Source: Methanocaldococcus sp. FS406-22 (GTDB lineage Archaea > AGJL01 > Methanococci > Methanococcales > Methanocaldococcaceae). From it: a stretch of DNA of 64,000 nucleotides. A program made the position numbers and the translations under genes. The notes below the pieces were generated by a model, which had not been told where the DNA came from, ran no database searches, and saw only the letters and a list, made by a program, of their open reading frames with translations. Where the stretch lies: contig NC_013887.1 in assembly GCF_000025525.1 (NCBI RefSeq), positions 382,729 through 446,728 of the forward strand, in the 5' to 3' direction. Below, one piece after another: positions 44,707-54,610 of the stretch; the stretch's first letter is position 1; each line of letters opens with the position of its first letter.

Positions 44707-45798
44707 ATGAAGATTGGTGTTGTTATTCATGGTCCGGAGATTATAGATAGTGGTTATGCATTGAAGATTATAAACTTATTAAAAAGATTTGGAGAGGTTA
44801 AAGCTAAATTAGGAGGTACTATGGGAAGAGTAGCAGTTATAGACAACAATCTGCAAGATATTATAGATATATCTGAAAAGTTAATGCCCTCCCAATCATT
44901 AAAAAAATTGGCTGATAATGATGTTTTAATTCTAATGAACTATGGAAAGTCAAAGATTACTGGGCATACGTTTGGAAAGATTGTTGTTGAGAGAGCTAAT
45001 TTAAACAAGCCAATAATTCAGATTGAGAGACCTGGAGAGGAGGATGGCACTATAATCATTTGGAATGATGATAATTCAGAAGTTGTTAAAGATATAGCAA
45101 ACTATCTATCAAAAGAATTAAACTTAAAGATTGAGAGGTGTGTTAGCAATGGCTTAGAGGTTTGGGAAGAGAATGGAAGAGTTTTTAGAAAGGTTCATGG
45201 TGTTGATGTTGGTGAGGCAATTTTGGTTAATGGTATTGTTGTAGGAAGAGCTAAAAGCAGAGAGGTTATCTTAGTTGCTGAAAATGGAAAATTGATTGAT
45301 ATTATTGGTGGAGAGTTGAAAGAAGGAGGAGTTAAAAAATTAAAAAATGTTGATTTAAAAAAAGCTGTAATAAAAACTGGAGTTTTAAGAAGGCATCCAA
45401 CAAATCCAAAAATTGAAAGTAGGGAGATTGATAAAGGCTATACCGTTATTGTAAATCATGCTGGAGAGGATGTTATTGAAATGATTAAAAATAAGGAAGT
45501 TGTAGCAGTTATAACAATTGGGGATGATACAACAACTATCTGTGGAGATATATTGGCAAGGTTTGGAATAAGGGTTATAGGCATTACGGATGGAGATAGG
45601 GACGATATATTAAAAAATCCAGTTATATTGAAGGGTTCAGTAGTTTTTTTAATTAAAAATATGCGCGATGATGATGCTGGAGAAATCTTAAAGAAAAATT
45701 TAAATCTTAATAAAAAATACGGCTATCAAGAGATTTTAGATGAAATTAAGAAAATATTTAATGATAACAACATTTGTTATGAAGAATTTGTTTATTGA
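44707..45798 (+). CDS. DUF2117 family protein
   Basis: A 363-residue protein conserved in methanogens. It begins MKIGVVIHGPEIIDSGYALKI and has an N-terminal nucleotide-binding look, with RFGEVKAKLGGTMGRVAVID and a mid region VFRKVHGVDVGEAILVNG. VAVITIGDDTTTICGDIL and GIRVIGITDGDRDDIL in the C-terminal half suggest a phosphate- or metal-binding site. No function is known to me. GGGAGAGT precedes the ATG, and a MITE begins 3 bp after its stop. Confidence 0.75.
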   Translation: MKIGVVIHGPEIIDSGYALKIINLLKRFGEVKAKLGGTMGRVAVIDNNLQDIIDISEKLMPSQSLKKLADNDVLILMNYGKSKITGHTFGKIVVERANLNKPIIQIERPGEEDGTIIIWNDDNSEVVKDIANYLSKELNLKIERCVSNGLEVWEENGRVFRKVHGVDVGEAILVNGIVVGRAKSREVILVAENGKLIDIIGGELKEGGVKKLKNVDLKKAVIKTGVLRRHPTNPKIESREIDKGYTVIVNHAGEDVIEMIKNKEVVAVITIGDDTTTICGDILARFGIRVIGITDGDRDDILKNPVILKGSVVFLIKNMRDDDAGEILKKNLNLNKKYGYQEILDEIKKIFNDNNICYEEFVY

Positions 45799-45800
45799 GC

Positions 45801-45914
45801 TATTGGTGTTTTTTCAAAATACTTTAGAATATCTTAAGGCACTGATGAACGACTTCTTTTAAGAAGGCGTTCAAATATTCCTTATTAATTTTAATAACTC
45901 TTTGAAAAACACTA
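45801..45914. mobile_element. MITE family 1 copy
   Basis: A 114-bp palindrome with ends TATTGGTGTTTTTTCAAA and TTTGAAAAACACTA and the middle hairpin ACGACTTCTTTTAAGAAGGCGT. It lies exactly between the stops of two convergent genes. The right end is nearly identical to that of the copy at 52338, so they are from the same subfamily. Confidence 0.75.
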
Positions 45915-45915
45915 T

Positions 45916-46476
45916 TTATCCTAAAATTCCTGAAGTTTTTAGTGAGATTATTAAATTCACAATGGTTAATGCCATCATAACATAGAGTAACATCTTGATT
46001 GAATTTATAGAGTTGATTATAGATTCCTGATTTTTTGATAAAGACTTAATGCTGTTACTTAAATTTTCAATCTTTTTGCTATGATGTCTTAAAGTGTCTT
46101 CCATAAGATTATATCTATTACTTATCTTGAGTGAAGACTCCTCCAATGAATGTTTTATGTCTCTCATTTCATTTTTAACAGCTATTATTGCGTTGTGTGT
46201 ATTTTCAACAGATTTTTTCATATTTTCTGCAAAATCTAAATATTCCTTCAATTTTTTCTCTAATTCGTCTAATTCTGAAACAGATAAGTTTATTCTCTCA
46301 TTTGTTATTCTTAACCCATAATGTATTTCAGTAATATAGTTGTTAATTTCAGAAATTAAGTTATTGAGTTTTGTTATAATCTCATCCAACACAACTTCTG
46401 TTTCTAAAACACTTGAAGAGCTTTTATCTAATTCTTCTATTAATTTATTCAGCCAGTCTGTCTGTTTGTCGTTCAT
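45916..46476 (-). CDS. Coiled-coil protein with C-terminal membrane helix
   Basis: A 186-residue protein of unknown role. It is almost all long helices with heptad character ([48 protein letters not shown]) and ends in one membrane helix ([18 protein letters not shown]). GGTGATAGAG before ATG 46476 decides the start over 46485. The gene follows another coiled-coil gene at 46528 on the same strand and they may form a complex. Confidence 0.7.
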   Translation of the reverse strand: MNDKQTDWLNKLIEELDKSSSSVLETEVVLDEIITKLNNLISEINNYITEIHYGLRITNERINLSVSELDELEKKLKEYLDFAENMKKSVENTHNAIIAVKNEMRDIKHSLEESSLKISNRYNLMEDTLRHHSKKIENLSNSIKSLSKNQESIINSINSIKMLLYVMMALTIVNLIISLKTSGILG

Positions 46477-46527
46477 CTCTATCACCTAAAACGCCCCCTC
46501 CCCAAATTCCCTATTACATAAACTTTT

Positions 46528-47064
46528 TCAATGTTTATTTAAAAAATCATCAATTTGTAGAAGGAGATTTTCTAATTTATCCTTTAATATTTTGGTTTTA
46601 TCAATTAACTCGTCTAATTTTTTTCTATTATTCTCTAACATGTCGTATGCTATTTTAAATTCCTCTATAGCCTGAGTTGATGACGCTATATTTATAATCT
46701 TAAGTTTGTCTGTTATTTCTTTTAATGTAGGGATTGATGATGCACAATTCTCAATTTCATTTTTTAAGTTGTTAGATGTGTTTTCAATATTTTCAATAAC
46801 CTTGATTAGATTTTCTAAAGGTTTAACAAATTTTTTAATAATTTCATTATTGGAAAATTTGCCACTTTCCCGGTTTTTTATAATTAATTGAAAGTTTTTT
46901 TCAATAATTTCTAATGTTTTATCGATGTTATCTAACATTTCCGCTAATTGTAATAATATATTGGAGATATTTTCATTCTCTTTTTTGAATTCTCTGGCAC
47001 TCCTTAGTAGTGATTTTATAGAGTTATCCAATTTTATAAGAAGTTCATCATTTTTATTCTCCAT
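46528..47064 (-). CDS. Coiled-coil protein
   Basis: A 178-residue soluble helical protein without recognisable family. Coiled-coil segments include NISNILLQLAEMLDNIDKTLEIIEKNF and ENTSNNLKNEIENCASSIPTLKEI. The central helices resemble the signalling region of methyl-accepting proteins in style only. AGGTGTTCCAA precedes ATG 47064. Its product and the membrane coiled-coil protein encoded downstream (45916) are natural partners to test. Confidence 0.65.
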   Translation of the reverse strand: MENKNDELLIKLDNSIKSLLRSAREFKKENENISNILLQLAEMLDNIDKTLEIIEKNFQLIIKNRESGKFSNNEIIKKFVKPLENLIKVIENIENTSNNLKNEIENCASSIPTLKEITDKLKIINIASSTQAIEEFKIAYDMLENNRKKLDELIDKTKILKDKLENLLLQIDDFLNKH

Positions 47065-47118
47065 TTGGAACACCTAAAATTTATTTTTCCATTAAATAAT
47101 TCTATATGATGTTTATAT

Positions 47119-47207
47119 ATAGGATTTTCGCAGTTTATATATTAAATTTGGAATTTAGGGTACAAAGATTAATATACAATAAAATTTTATTCCTGCGAAA
47201 GTCCCAT
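47119..47207. mobile_element. MITE family 2 copy
   Basis: An 89-bp element with inverted ends ATAGGATTTTCGCAG (47119-47133) and CTGCGAAAGTCCCAT (47193-47207). The right end is read by the Sua5/YrdC gene, encoding its C-terminal MGLSQE and stop, just as the copy at 5801 ends the RIO2 gene. The short gap to the coiled-coil gene (47065-47118) shows a TATATATA run only. Confidence 0.7.
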
Positions 47208-47837
47208 AATATTAGCAACCTTTCTGATTTTTGAGAAGGGAATAACTCCCTCTCTAATTGGTATTATTTTATCATCCTCTATTTTAATAATTGTAGAAGG
47301 CTTTGAATACTTACATTTGCCTATATCAACTACGTAATCAACGTTTTTTAATATTTCTTCATCTATCTCATTCACAGATGTGGGGCTTTCTTTTCCGGAA
47401 ATATTTGCTGATGTGGTTGTTAATGGCACTATAGAAAGCTCCCTAATAATTGGCTCGTCTGGGATCCTTATGCCAACATAATCTTTAGCTACAATATCCG
47501 GAATAACCGGCTTTTTCTTTAAAATTATTGTTAAAGCTCCTGGTAAAAATTTATCAATAATTTTTTTAGCTAAGTCATTTACATAGGCATATTTTTCAAT
47601 CTCACTCTTATCTTTAACACATATTGATAAAGGCTTGCTAAAATCTCTTCTTTTTATTTCATAAACTTTTTTTACAGCTTTCTCATCTAAAGCGTTTGCT
47701 GAAATACCGTATAATGTATCAGTCCCACAGATAATGATTTTCCCATTTAATATCTCTTCTTTTAAAAAATCCAAAACCTTTTTTCTCTCATTTTCATCAA
47801 GTTCATAGATTTTTATTATCTTGTCTTTTAATTCCAT
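47187..47837 (-). CDS. sua5: Threonylcarbamoyl-AMP synthase (Sua5/YrdC)
   Basis: Makes threonylcarbamoyl-AMP from threonine, bicarbonate and ATP for the t6A modification of tRNA. The 216-residue protein is a YrdC domain only, without the extra Sua5 domain. Motifs: CGTDTLYGISANALDEKAV, IKRRDFSKPLSICV, GALTIILKK, GIRIPDEP, TTTSANISGKESP and RKPSTIIKI-like SKPSTIIKIEDD. The final residues GLSQE are encoded by a MITE end. Confidence 0.92.
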   Translation of the reverse strand: MELKDKIIKIYELDENERKKVLDFLKEEILNGKIIICGTDTLYGISANALDEKAVKKVYEIKRRDFSKPLSICVKDKSEIEKYAYVNDLAKKIIDKFLPGALTIILKKKPVIPDIVAKDYVGIRIPDEPIIRELSIVPLTTTSANISGKESPTSVNEIDEEILKNVDYVVDIGKCKYSKPSTIIKIEDDKIIPIREGVIPFSKIRKVANIMGLSQE

Positions 47838-47848
47838 TGGACATCCCT

Positions 47849-48091
47849 TTAACTGTCGTAAAGTATTATAGCCCCATATCTACAAGCCTTTAAACACTCT
47901 CCACACTTCGTACAGTTCTCTTCATTTTTAACAACTACTCTATTATTTTCTATAGCAAAAACATTATTTTTGCAAGTTCTATAGCAAGATAGGCAATTTT
48001 TGCATTTGTTATAGTCAATTTCAATGATTTTGTTTGATTTTTCTCTAATATCTTTTTTGCCTTTAAATATGCTTAAAATTTTAGACAGCAT
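47849..48091 (-). CDS. Ferredoxin with two [4Fe-4S] clusters
   Basis: An 80-residue bacterial-type ferredoxin. The cluster motifs are CKNCLSCYRTCKNN and CTKCGECLKACRYG. A basic N-terminal tail (SKILSIFKGKKDIREKSNK) precedes them. The frame extends to 48121, but GGTGATAAC just before ATG 48091 fixes the start. The electron partners are unknown. It is 13 bp behind the nucleoside phosphorylase gene and 11 bp ahead of sua5, likely one operon. Confidence 0.9.
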   Translation of the reverse strand: MLSKILSIFKGKKDIREKSNKIIEIDYNKCKNCLSCYRTCKNNVFAIENNRVVVKNEENCTKCGECLKACRYGAIILYDS

Positions 48092-48104
48092 GTTATCACC
48101 AAAA

Positions 48105-48863
48105 TTAGCCGATAACGGCATGTTTTAAAGCATCTTTACAAATACACTTCCTCTCTCCAAAGTCATAGTTTATAAAGTTTTCAACAACCTTTAAAATTTT
48201 ATCTTCCATCTCTTTTATCTTTTCAAGGACTTCATCAACAGTTAAGATATGTTTTGATATTCCACAGGCGTAGTTTGTTATGTTGCATAAAGATACATAA
48301 CACATTTCCAATTCCCTTGCCAAAACAACCTCTGGATAGCCTGTCATTCCTACAACATCCCCCCAGTTTTTGTATATGGCTATTTCCCTTTTTGTTTCAA
48401 ACCTCGGCCCTTCAGTGCAGACATAAACCCCCTCTCCATAGGCAAAGTTGTTTTTGTCCAATATGGATTTTAGAATCTCCCTCAACTCTGGACAGTAAGG
48501 CTCTGTCATGTCAATATGAACAACCTTCCCTTCATCATAAAATGTTTCTTCCCTCTTCTTTGTAAATTCTATGAAATCATTTGGAATGAAAAACATTCCA
48601 GGCTTTAAATGTTCCTTTAATGAACCAACTGAATTTATAGCCAAAATTCTCTCAACACCTAACTTTTTTAATGCATAGATATTGGCTCTATAGTTTATTT
48701 TATGTGGTGGAATATTATGCTTAACTCCATGCCTAAATAATAAAACTACCTCATTTTCCTTATCAATTATAACCTTTGCCTTTCCATATTTTGTATCAAC
48801 AATCTCTTCTTTATCTCCTTTTAATATTTCGGCTATTCCAGTCCCTCCTATTATGCCAATCAT
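48105..48863 (-). CDS. mtnP: Methylthioadenosine/methylthioinosine phosphorylase
   Basis: A 252-residue PNP-family phosphorylase that salvages 5'-methylthio nucleosides from polyamine and SAM metabolism. IGIIGGTGIAEIL is the phosphate site; FRHGVKHNIPPHKINYRAN and EGPRFETKREIAIYKNWG, GMTGYPEVVLARELEMCY are family motifs. In M. jannaschii the homologue has been reported to prefer methylthioinosine, so the name mtnP should be read broadly. GGTGATAAC precedes the ATG. Confidence 0.88.
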   Translation of the reverse strand: MIGIIGGTGIAEILKGDKEEIVDTKYGKAKVIIDKENEVVLLFRHGVKHNIPPHKINYRANIYALKKLGVERILAINSVGSLKEHLKPGMFFIPNDFIEFTKKREETFYDEGKVVHIDMTEPYCPELREILKSILDKNNFAYGEGVYVCTEGPRFETKREIAIYKNWGDVVGMTGYPEVVLARELEMCYVSLCNITNYACGISKHILTVDEVLEKIKEMEDKILKVVENFINYDFGERKCICKDALKHAVIG

Positions 48864-49191
48864 GTTATCACCAAAATTAATTAATGTAGAGGTTTTGGTT
48901 TTTTAATTCTTACAATTTTTGATAATTTCATTGGTAGAACTTTAACAGTTTATTATTAATAAGCATTTGGATGCTACTTTCCTTAAAAAATTTTATTGTA
49001 CTGATGATTCTTAATTAAGTTTAATAAGTTTGAAAACACTAAATTTAAAATAAAAAACCTCATTAGTCAACAATAAAAAATAAAACTCCTTTGTATCTAT
49101 CTCTCTAAAAAATAAAGAATAATAAAAAATTAAGTTTATAGATATTTTAATCCCATATGAAACTCCTGCTAAAAAAGATGTGAAGCTATAA
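48864..49191. other. Intergenic region with a decayed MITE
   Basis: This 328-bp AT-rich gap between two minus-strand genes holds no credible gene. From about 48963 to 49041 the sequence TTTGGATGC...ACTGATGATTC...TTTGAAAACACTA resembles the right part of a family 1 MITE in decayed form. The segment 48876-48960 is without recognised signals. Confidence 0.4.
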
Positions 49192-49557
<366 letters not shown>

Positions 49558-49752
49558 TTAAATACTTAAATTTAATTTTTGACATTAATTATTTTTATTT
49601 TTATCTAAAAGGAACAAAGAAACCTAATTCCTAAAAAATGAGAAAGAAATTTCCTTCCTTAGTAAGTTATATATTTAAGCTTTTCCATTAGGGGAATTAG
49701 GAAGATGGGTAGTAGGTAGGACAATTCCTATAAAATTTGTGAGGTGAAAAAT

Positions 49753-50913
49753 ATGGAAGGCGTTGATGTGTTCTTTTTCATGTGGGCGGCATCGTTGATA
49801 TTTTTCATGAAGGCAGGGTTTATTGCGTTAGAGATTGGACAGTTTAGAGCTAAAAATGTCTCTTATCATTGTGTTTTGAAATTGTTGGATTTGGCTGCAG
49901 TGTTTATTGCCTATTTGTTTATTGGTTATGGAATTTCTTATGGTTTGGAAAATATAGTTCCTTTACTAACAGGAACTTTTAATGCTTATTTAGGAGCTTG
50001 GTGGATGAAGATGGTTATGTTTGCTGCTGCAGCAGTGACAATTATAACAGGAGGAGTTGCTGAAAGAATAAAGATTTTACCTTACTTTATAGGAGCTTTA
50101 ATTGTTGGAGGTATTTTATATCCAATTGTTGAACATCTGGTTTGGGGCGGAGGTTTTGCTGATTTATTAGGGATAACTTTCCACGACTATGCTGGAAGTG
50201 GAGCTGTTCATTTGTTTGGTGGTTTAGTTGGTTTAATGGCAGCATATGTCTTAGGTCCGAGAATCGATAAATATATAAATGGAAAGCCACAGGCAATTCC
50301 AGGGCATAATATTCCAATAGCTGTTTTAGGAGCTTTTATTTTGGCATTTGGATGGTATGGATTTAACATTGGAAGTGCTTCTGGCATATCTAACGGTGTT
50401 GAGTTGGCAAGTGTAGCCATCGCAACAACAATGGCTTTAGCTGGGGGTATTATAGGAGGGGCTTTAAGTTCAAGAAACGACCCTCTTTACACAGCTAACG
50501 GTATGTGTGCTGGTTTAGTTGCTGTTTGTAGTGGAGTTGATTTATTCACACCAATTGGGGCGTTTATAGTTGGTTTGTTAGCAGGAATTCAGCAGCCATT
50601 TACATATAAGTTTATTGAAGAGAAGTTAAAGATTGACGATGTCTGTGCTATAGGACCAGTTCATGCTATGAGTGGTTTGATTGGAGTTATATGTGCAGGA
50701 ATTCCATTTTTATTGAAAAGTGATGCCGTTTCTAAAGTATCCCTTATGGGTCAAATAATTGGAGCTATTGTTATTGCTCTAATTGCAATAGTTGGAGGAC
50801 TAATTATTTATAAAGGATTAGATTTAACAATTGGATTAAGAGTTAGTGAGGAGGCTGAAAAAACTGGTTTAGATACTGCAATATTACAAACAACTGCATA
50901 CTCAGAAGAATAA
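49753..50913 (+). CDS. amt: Ammonium transporter (Amt)
   Basis: A 386-residue trimeric ammonium channel with eleven helices. The twin-His pore is visible: AGSGAVHLFGG and GPVHAMSG. Other motifs are GGVAERIKI, FILAFGWYGFNIGS, and the PII-facing C-terminus GLRVSEEAEKTGLD. A GTG at 49744 is inside the GAGGTGA ribosome site, so ATG 49753 is used. A TATA box AGTTATATATTTAA lies about 75 bp upstream (49667-49680). Confidence 0.95.
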   Translation: MEGVDVFFFMWAASLIFFMKAGFIALEIGQFRAKNVSYHCVLKLLDLAAVFIAYLFIGYGISYGLENIVPLLTGTFNAYLGAWWMKMVMFAAAAVTIITGGVAERIKILPYFIGALIVGGILYPIVEHLVWGGGFADLLGITFHDYAGSGAVHLFGGLVGLMAAYVLGPRIDKYINGKPQAIPGHNIPIAVLGAFILAFGWYGFNIGSASGISNGVELASVAIATTMALAGGIIGGALSSRNDPLYTANGMCAGLVAVCSGVDLFTPIGAFIVGLLAGIQQPFTYKFIEEKLKIDDVCAIGPVHAMSGLIGVICAGIPFLLKSDAVSKVSLMGQIIGAIVIALIAIVGGLIIYKGLDLTIGLRVSEEAEKTGLDTAILQTTAYSEE

Positions 50914-51048
50914 ACTTAATAATTTTTTATTATACATATTAACTTTTTAACTTTTTTTAATCGTCAATTATTTTCCTCGATAAAATATTTATATGATTTT
51001 TAGATTTTAGATATTCAGCCAAAAAAACATATTTTATATTGTGATAAC

Positions 51049-52337
51049 ATGGAGCTTATGGTGGCTATTGGTTATCTTGGACTAGCTTTAATCCTTGGTT
51101 CTTTAGTAGCAAAAATTGCTGAAAAGTTAAAAATTCCAGATATTCCTTTACTTCTGTTGTTAGGTTTAATTATAGGGCCTTTTTTGCAGATTATACCGTC
51201 AGAATCTGCAATGAAGATTTTTGAGTATGCTGGACCGATTGGTTTAATCTTCATCTTATTGGGAGGAGCATTTACAATGAGGATTTCTTTATTGAGAAGG
51301 GTTATTAAAACAGTCATAAGGTTAGATACAATAACATTCTTAATTACATTACTTGTTTCAGGTCTTGTTTTTAATATGGTTTTAAGTCTCCCTTATAACT
51401 CTCTCCAGTTGGTTATTTGTTTGGGGCGATAACGTCAGCAACAGACCCTGCCACATTAATCCCAGTATTCTCAAGAGTTAAAACTAACCCAGAGGTTGCT
51501 ATAACGTTAGAGGCTGAGAGTATTTTTAACGACCCTTTAGGAATAGTATCTACAAGTGTTGTTTTGGGTTTGATTGGGTTATCTTCATCAACAAATCCAG
51601 TAATTGATTTAATTACACTTGCTGGTGGAGCTATAATAGTTGGTTTATTATTGGCTAAGGTTTATGAAAAGATAATTATACACTCTGAATTTCACGAGTA
51701 TGTTGCTCCATTAGTTCTTGGAGGAGCTATGCTTCTTTTATATGTTGGAGACGATTTATTACCAAGTATTTGTGGCTATGGATTTAGTGGCTACATGGCT
51801 ATCGCAATAATGGCATTATACTTAGGTGATAAGTTATTTAAAATGGCAGAAAAACATGAAAACTATGAATACGTTGTTAGATTCTGCGATGATTTATCCC
51901 TACTTGCGAGAATATTCATATTCGTATTCTTAGGAGCATGCATAAAACTGAGCATGTTAGAGAACTATTGGATACCCGGTTTATTAGTTGCTCTCGGTTC
52001 AATATTCTTAGCAAGACCACTTGGTGTTTTTATCGGGTTAATAGGTTCAAAACACTCACTTAAAGAAAAATTATATTTTGCCTTAGAGGGACCGAGAGGG
52101 GTTGTTCCAGCTGCTTTAGCAGTTACTGTAGGAATAGAGATTCTGAAAAATGCCAATAAAATTCCAATGTCGATAACAAAGTATATAGCTCCAGTAGATA
52201 TTGCAGGAACTATAATAATCGGAACATTTATGACTATACTACTAAGCGTTATATTAGAAGCATCATGGGCAGGAATATTAGCCCTGAAATTATTAGGAGA
52301 GTATAAGAGAAAGCATGAAGAAGAGGTTCATCACTAA
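51049..52337 (+). pseudogene. nhaP: Na+/H+ antiporter NhaP1, frameshifted
   Basis: A CPA1 antiporter of normal size (about 430 residues) once a single frameshift is allowed. Frame 1 (51049-51432) covers the first helices; frame 2 (from about 51399 to 52337) continues with SATDPATLIPVF, EAESIFNDPLG with the ND ion site, and GPRGVVPAALAVTVG. The break is in CTCTCTCC at 51399-51406: with one CT fewer the reading NSPVGYLFGAITS is continuous. It may be a true null mutation, a phase-variable repeat or a sequencing error. The homologue in M. jannaschii is the well-studied MjNhaP1. Confidence 0.85.
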
Positions 52338-52443
52338 TAGTGTTTTTCAAAAGTTATTAAAATTAATAAGGAATATTTGGATGCCTTCCTTTGGAAGGCA
52401 TTCATCAGTGCCTTAGTTATTCCAAAGTATTTGAAAAACACTA
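52338..52443. mobile_element. MITE family 1 copy
   Basis: A 106-bp palindrome with ends TAGTGTTTTTCAAA and TTTGAAAAACACTA and a central hairpin GATGCCTTCC-TTT-GGAAGGCATTC. It begins on the base after the nhaP stop codon and ends 34 bp before the start of ribK, so it lies in what must be the ribK promoter region. Confidence 0.82.
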
Positions 52444-52477
52444 TAAAACTTTATTTATTTTTTGTGTGGTGAAATCG

Positions 52478-52876
52478 ATGATTATTGAGGGAGAGATAGT
52501 TTCAGGACTTGGAGAGGGAAGATATTTTTTATCCCTTCCTCCTTACAAAGAAGCTTTTAAAAAGATTTTGGGTTTTGAACCCTTTGAAGGAACATTGAAT
52601 TTGAAGTTAGATAAAGAATTTGACATATCTAAATTTGAATATATTGAAACAGAGGATTTTGAATTCAATGGGAGACGATTTTTTGGAGTTAAGGTTTTGC
52701 CAATAGAGATATTAATAAATAATAAGAAAATAGATGGAGCAATAGTTGTGCCGAAAAAAACATATCATAGTGGTAATATTATAGAGATAATTGCTCCAAT
52801 AAAACTTAGGGAGCAGTTTAATTTAAAGGATGGAGACACTATAAAAATACTAATTAAGGGAGATAAGAATGAATAG
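52478..52876 (+). CDS. ribK: CTP-dependent riboflavin kinase
   Basis: A 132-residue archaeal riboflavin kinase that uses CTP to make FMN. The cradle-loop barrel shows [20 protein letters not shown], the substrate segment [14 protein letters not shown] and [23 protein letters not shown]. An open frame reaches back to 52391, but it lies within a MITE; GGTGAAATCG before ATG 52478 gives the true start. Its end overlaps ribB by 8 bp, linking the two riboflavin genes. Confidence 0.92.
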   Translation: MIIEGEIVSGLGEGRYFLSLPPYKEAFKKILGFEPFEGTLNLKLDKEFDISKFEYIETEDFEFNGRRFFGVKVLPIEILINNKKIDGAIVVPKKTYHSGNIIEIIAPIKLREQFNLKDGDTIKILIKGDKNE

Positions 52877-53552
52877 TGTAGAAAAAGCTATAGAAGCATT
52901 AAGAAGAGGAGAAATAATTTTAGTTTATGACTCAGATGAGAGAGAGGGAGAAACAGATATGGTTGTTGCATCCCAATTTATAACTCCGGAGCATATAAGA
53001 AGAATGAGAAAGGATGCTGGAGGGTTAATTTGCACAGCCATTCATCCAGACATCTGCAATAAATTAGGCATTCCATTCATGGTTGATATTTTGGAATTTG
53101 CCTCTCAAAAATTTAAAGTTCTTAAGGAACTCTACCCTAACGACATTCCTTACGATGAGAAATCATCATTTTCAATTACAATAAACCATAGAAAGACATT
53201 TACTGGAATTACAGATAATGACAGGGCATTTACAATAAAAAAATTGGCTGAGTTAGTTAGAGAGGAGAGGTTTAATGACTTTGGAAAGGAGTTTAGAAGT
53301 CCAGGGCATGTGACGTTATTGAGGGCAGCGGAAGGTTTAGTTAAAAATAGGCAGGGACACACTGAGATGACTGTAGCTTTGGCAGAGATGGCTGGTTTGA
53401 TACCAATAACAACCATCTGCGAGATGATGGGCGATGATGGAAATGCAATGAGCAAAACTGAAACAAAAAGATATGCTGAAAGGCATAACTTAGTTTATTT
53501 AAGTGGGGAAGAGATAATTAACTATTATTTGGAAAAATACCTAAGGGAGTAG
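52869..53552 (+). CDS. ribB: 3,4-dihydroxy-2-butanone 4-phosphate synthase
   Basis: Makes the four-carbon unit of riboflavin from ribulose 5-phosphate. The 227-residue protein has [17 protein letters not shown] with the acidic Mg2+ residues, [37 protein letters not shown] and [17 protein letters not shown] with the catalytic His. It overlaps ribK, so FMN synthesis genes are coupled. Confidence 0.95.
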   Translation: MNSVEKAIEALRRGEIILVYDSDEREGETDMVVASQFITPEHIRRMRKDAGGLICTAIHPDICNKLGIPFMVDILEFASQKFKVLKELYPNDIPYDEKSSFSITINHRKTFTGITDNDRAFTIKKLAELVREERFNDFGKEFRSPGHVTLLRAAEGLVKNRQGHTEMTVALAEMAGLIPITTICEMMGDDGNAMSKTETKRYAERHNLVYLSGEEIINYYLEKYLRE

Positions 53553-53610
53553 TTTTTTATTTTTTTGCTGATTTTCATTTTTAGATTTGAATTTTTAGTG
53601 AGGGATGTAA

Positions 53611-54456
53611 ATGGACAGGCATGTTATGGAGGCATTAGGAAAGGCAAGGGTTGTAGTTGAAAATGGCAGGGTTGTTGAGATTACAGAGCCAAAAATAAAG
53701 TATTGCCCATTATTTGCTAAACATAGAGGGATAAAGGAGATAACAAAGGAAAGCATAAAGGAGAATATAGAGTTTAGGATAAAGGATTTTGGATTATTTA
53801 CAAAGAATAGGGTTGTTGAAGAAAGCAGATATATAGTCCCTTTTGGAGCTTCAGAGATTTTAATGAGTGCTTTAAAAAGAAAGATTATTGATGCTGCCGT
53901 TATAGTAGCTGACTGTGCTGGGACTGTTATTACTGCAAATCCAAACTTAGTTCAAGGTCTCTGCGGGAGGATTTCTGGTATTATAGAGACGTCTCCAATT
54001 TTAGAAGTAATAAAAAGGATTGAAAAAGCTGGAGGAATTGTTTTAGATAAAGATACTGCTAAAATAAACCAGTTTGAAGGAGTTAAAAAAGCCATAGAGT
54101 TGGGTTATAAGAAGATAGCAGTTACAGTAACAAATCTTGAAGACGCTAAAAGATGCAAATCGTTAGAAAATGATAATATAAAAATATTAACTTTTGGCGT
54201 TCATACAACTGGAATTGAAGAAAATGATGAGATAGCAGATTACTTTGATTTGATAACTGCCTGTGCTTCAAAATTTTTAAGAGAAGGATTGAAAGGAAGG
54301 ATAAAGGCACAGATTGGAAAAACTATCCCAATATTTGCCTTATCTGATTTTGGAAAAGAGGTTTTGTTGGAGAGAGCTAAAGAGTTAGATAACATACTGA
54401 TAACTATTGAAGATTTGCCAGCATTAAATGATAATCAGCCAAAACCACTGATTTAG
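53611..54456 (+). CDS. Methanogenesis marker protein 8 (DUF2099)
   Basis: A 281-residue protein of the methanogenesis marker 8 family, found in methanogens and believed to serve MCR or cofactor biology, without a proven function. Recognisable segments are KYCPLFAKHRGIKEIT, VADCAGTVITANPNLVQGLCGRISG and TAKINQFEGVKKAIELGYKKIAVTV. Conserved cysteines (CPLF, ADCAG, LCGR, TACASK) suggest metal or iron-sulfur binding. GTGAGGGATGTAA precedes the ATG. Confidence 0.8.
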   Translation: MDRHVMEALGKARVVVENGRVVEITEPKIKYCPLFAKHRGIKEITKESIKENIEFRIKDFGLFTKNRVVEESRYIVPFGASEILMSALKRKIIDAAVIVADCAGTVITANPNLVQGLCGRISGIIETSPILEVIKRIEKAGGIVLDKDTAKINQFEGVKKAIELGYKKIAVTVTNLEDAKRCKSLENDNIKILTFGVHTTGIEENDEIADYFDLITACASKFLREGLKGRIKAQIGKTIPIFALSDFGKEVLLERAKELDNILITIEDLPALNDNQPKPLI

Positions 54457-54610
54457 AATAGGACTTCACAGAAACTATACATTTTTAATCTTTAAAACTA
54501 TTATTTTTAACAAATAATTGTTATAATATAAAAAACAATAATTGACATATATTAGCGTTTTTAATAACATATTTATATTAAAAGTTAGGATTAAGTTTAA
54601 TGGTGAAAAC

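Noticed and set aside
52391-52477. 29-residue N-terminal extension of riboflavin kinase
   Set aside because: It lies mostly inside a family 1 MITE; GGTGAAATCG marks ATG 52478.
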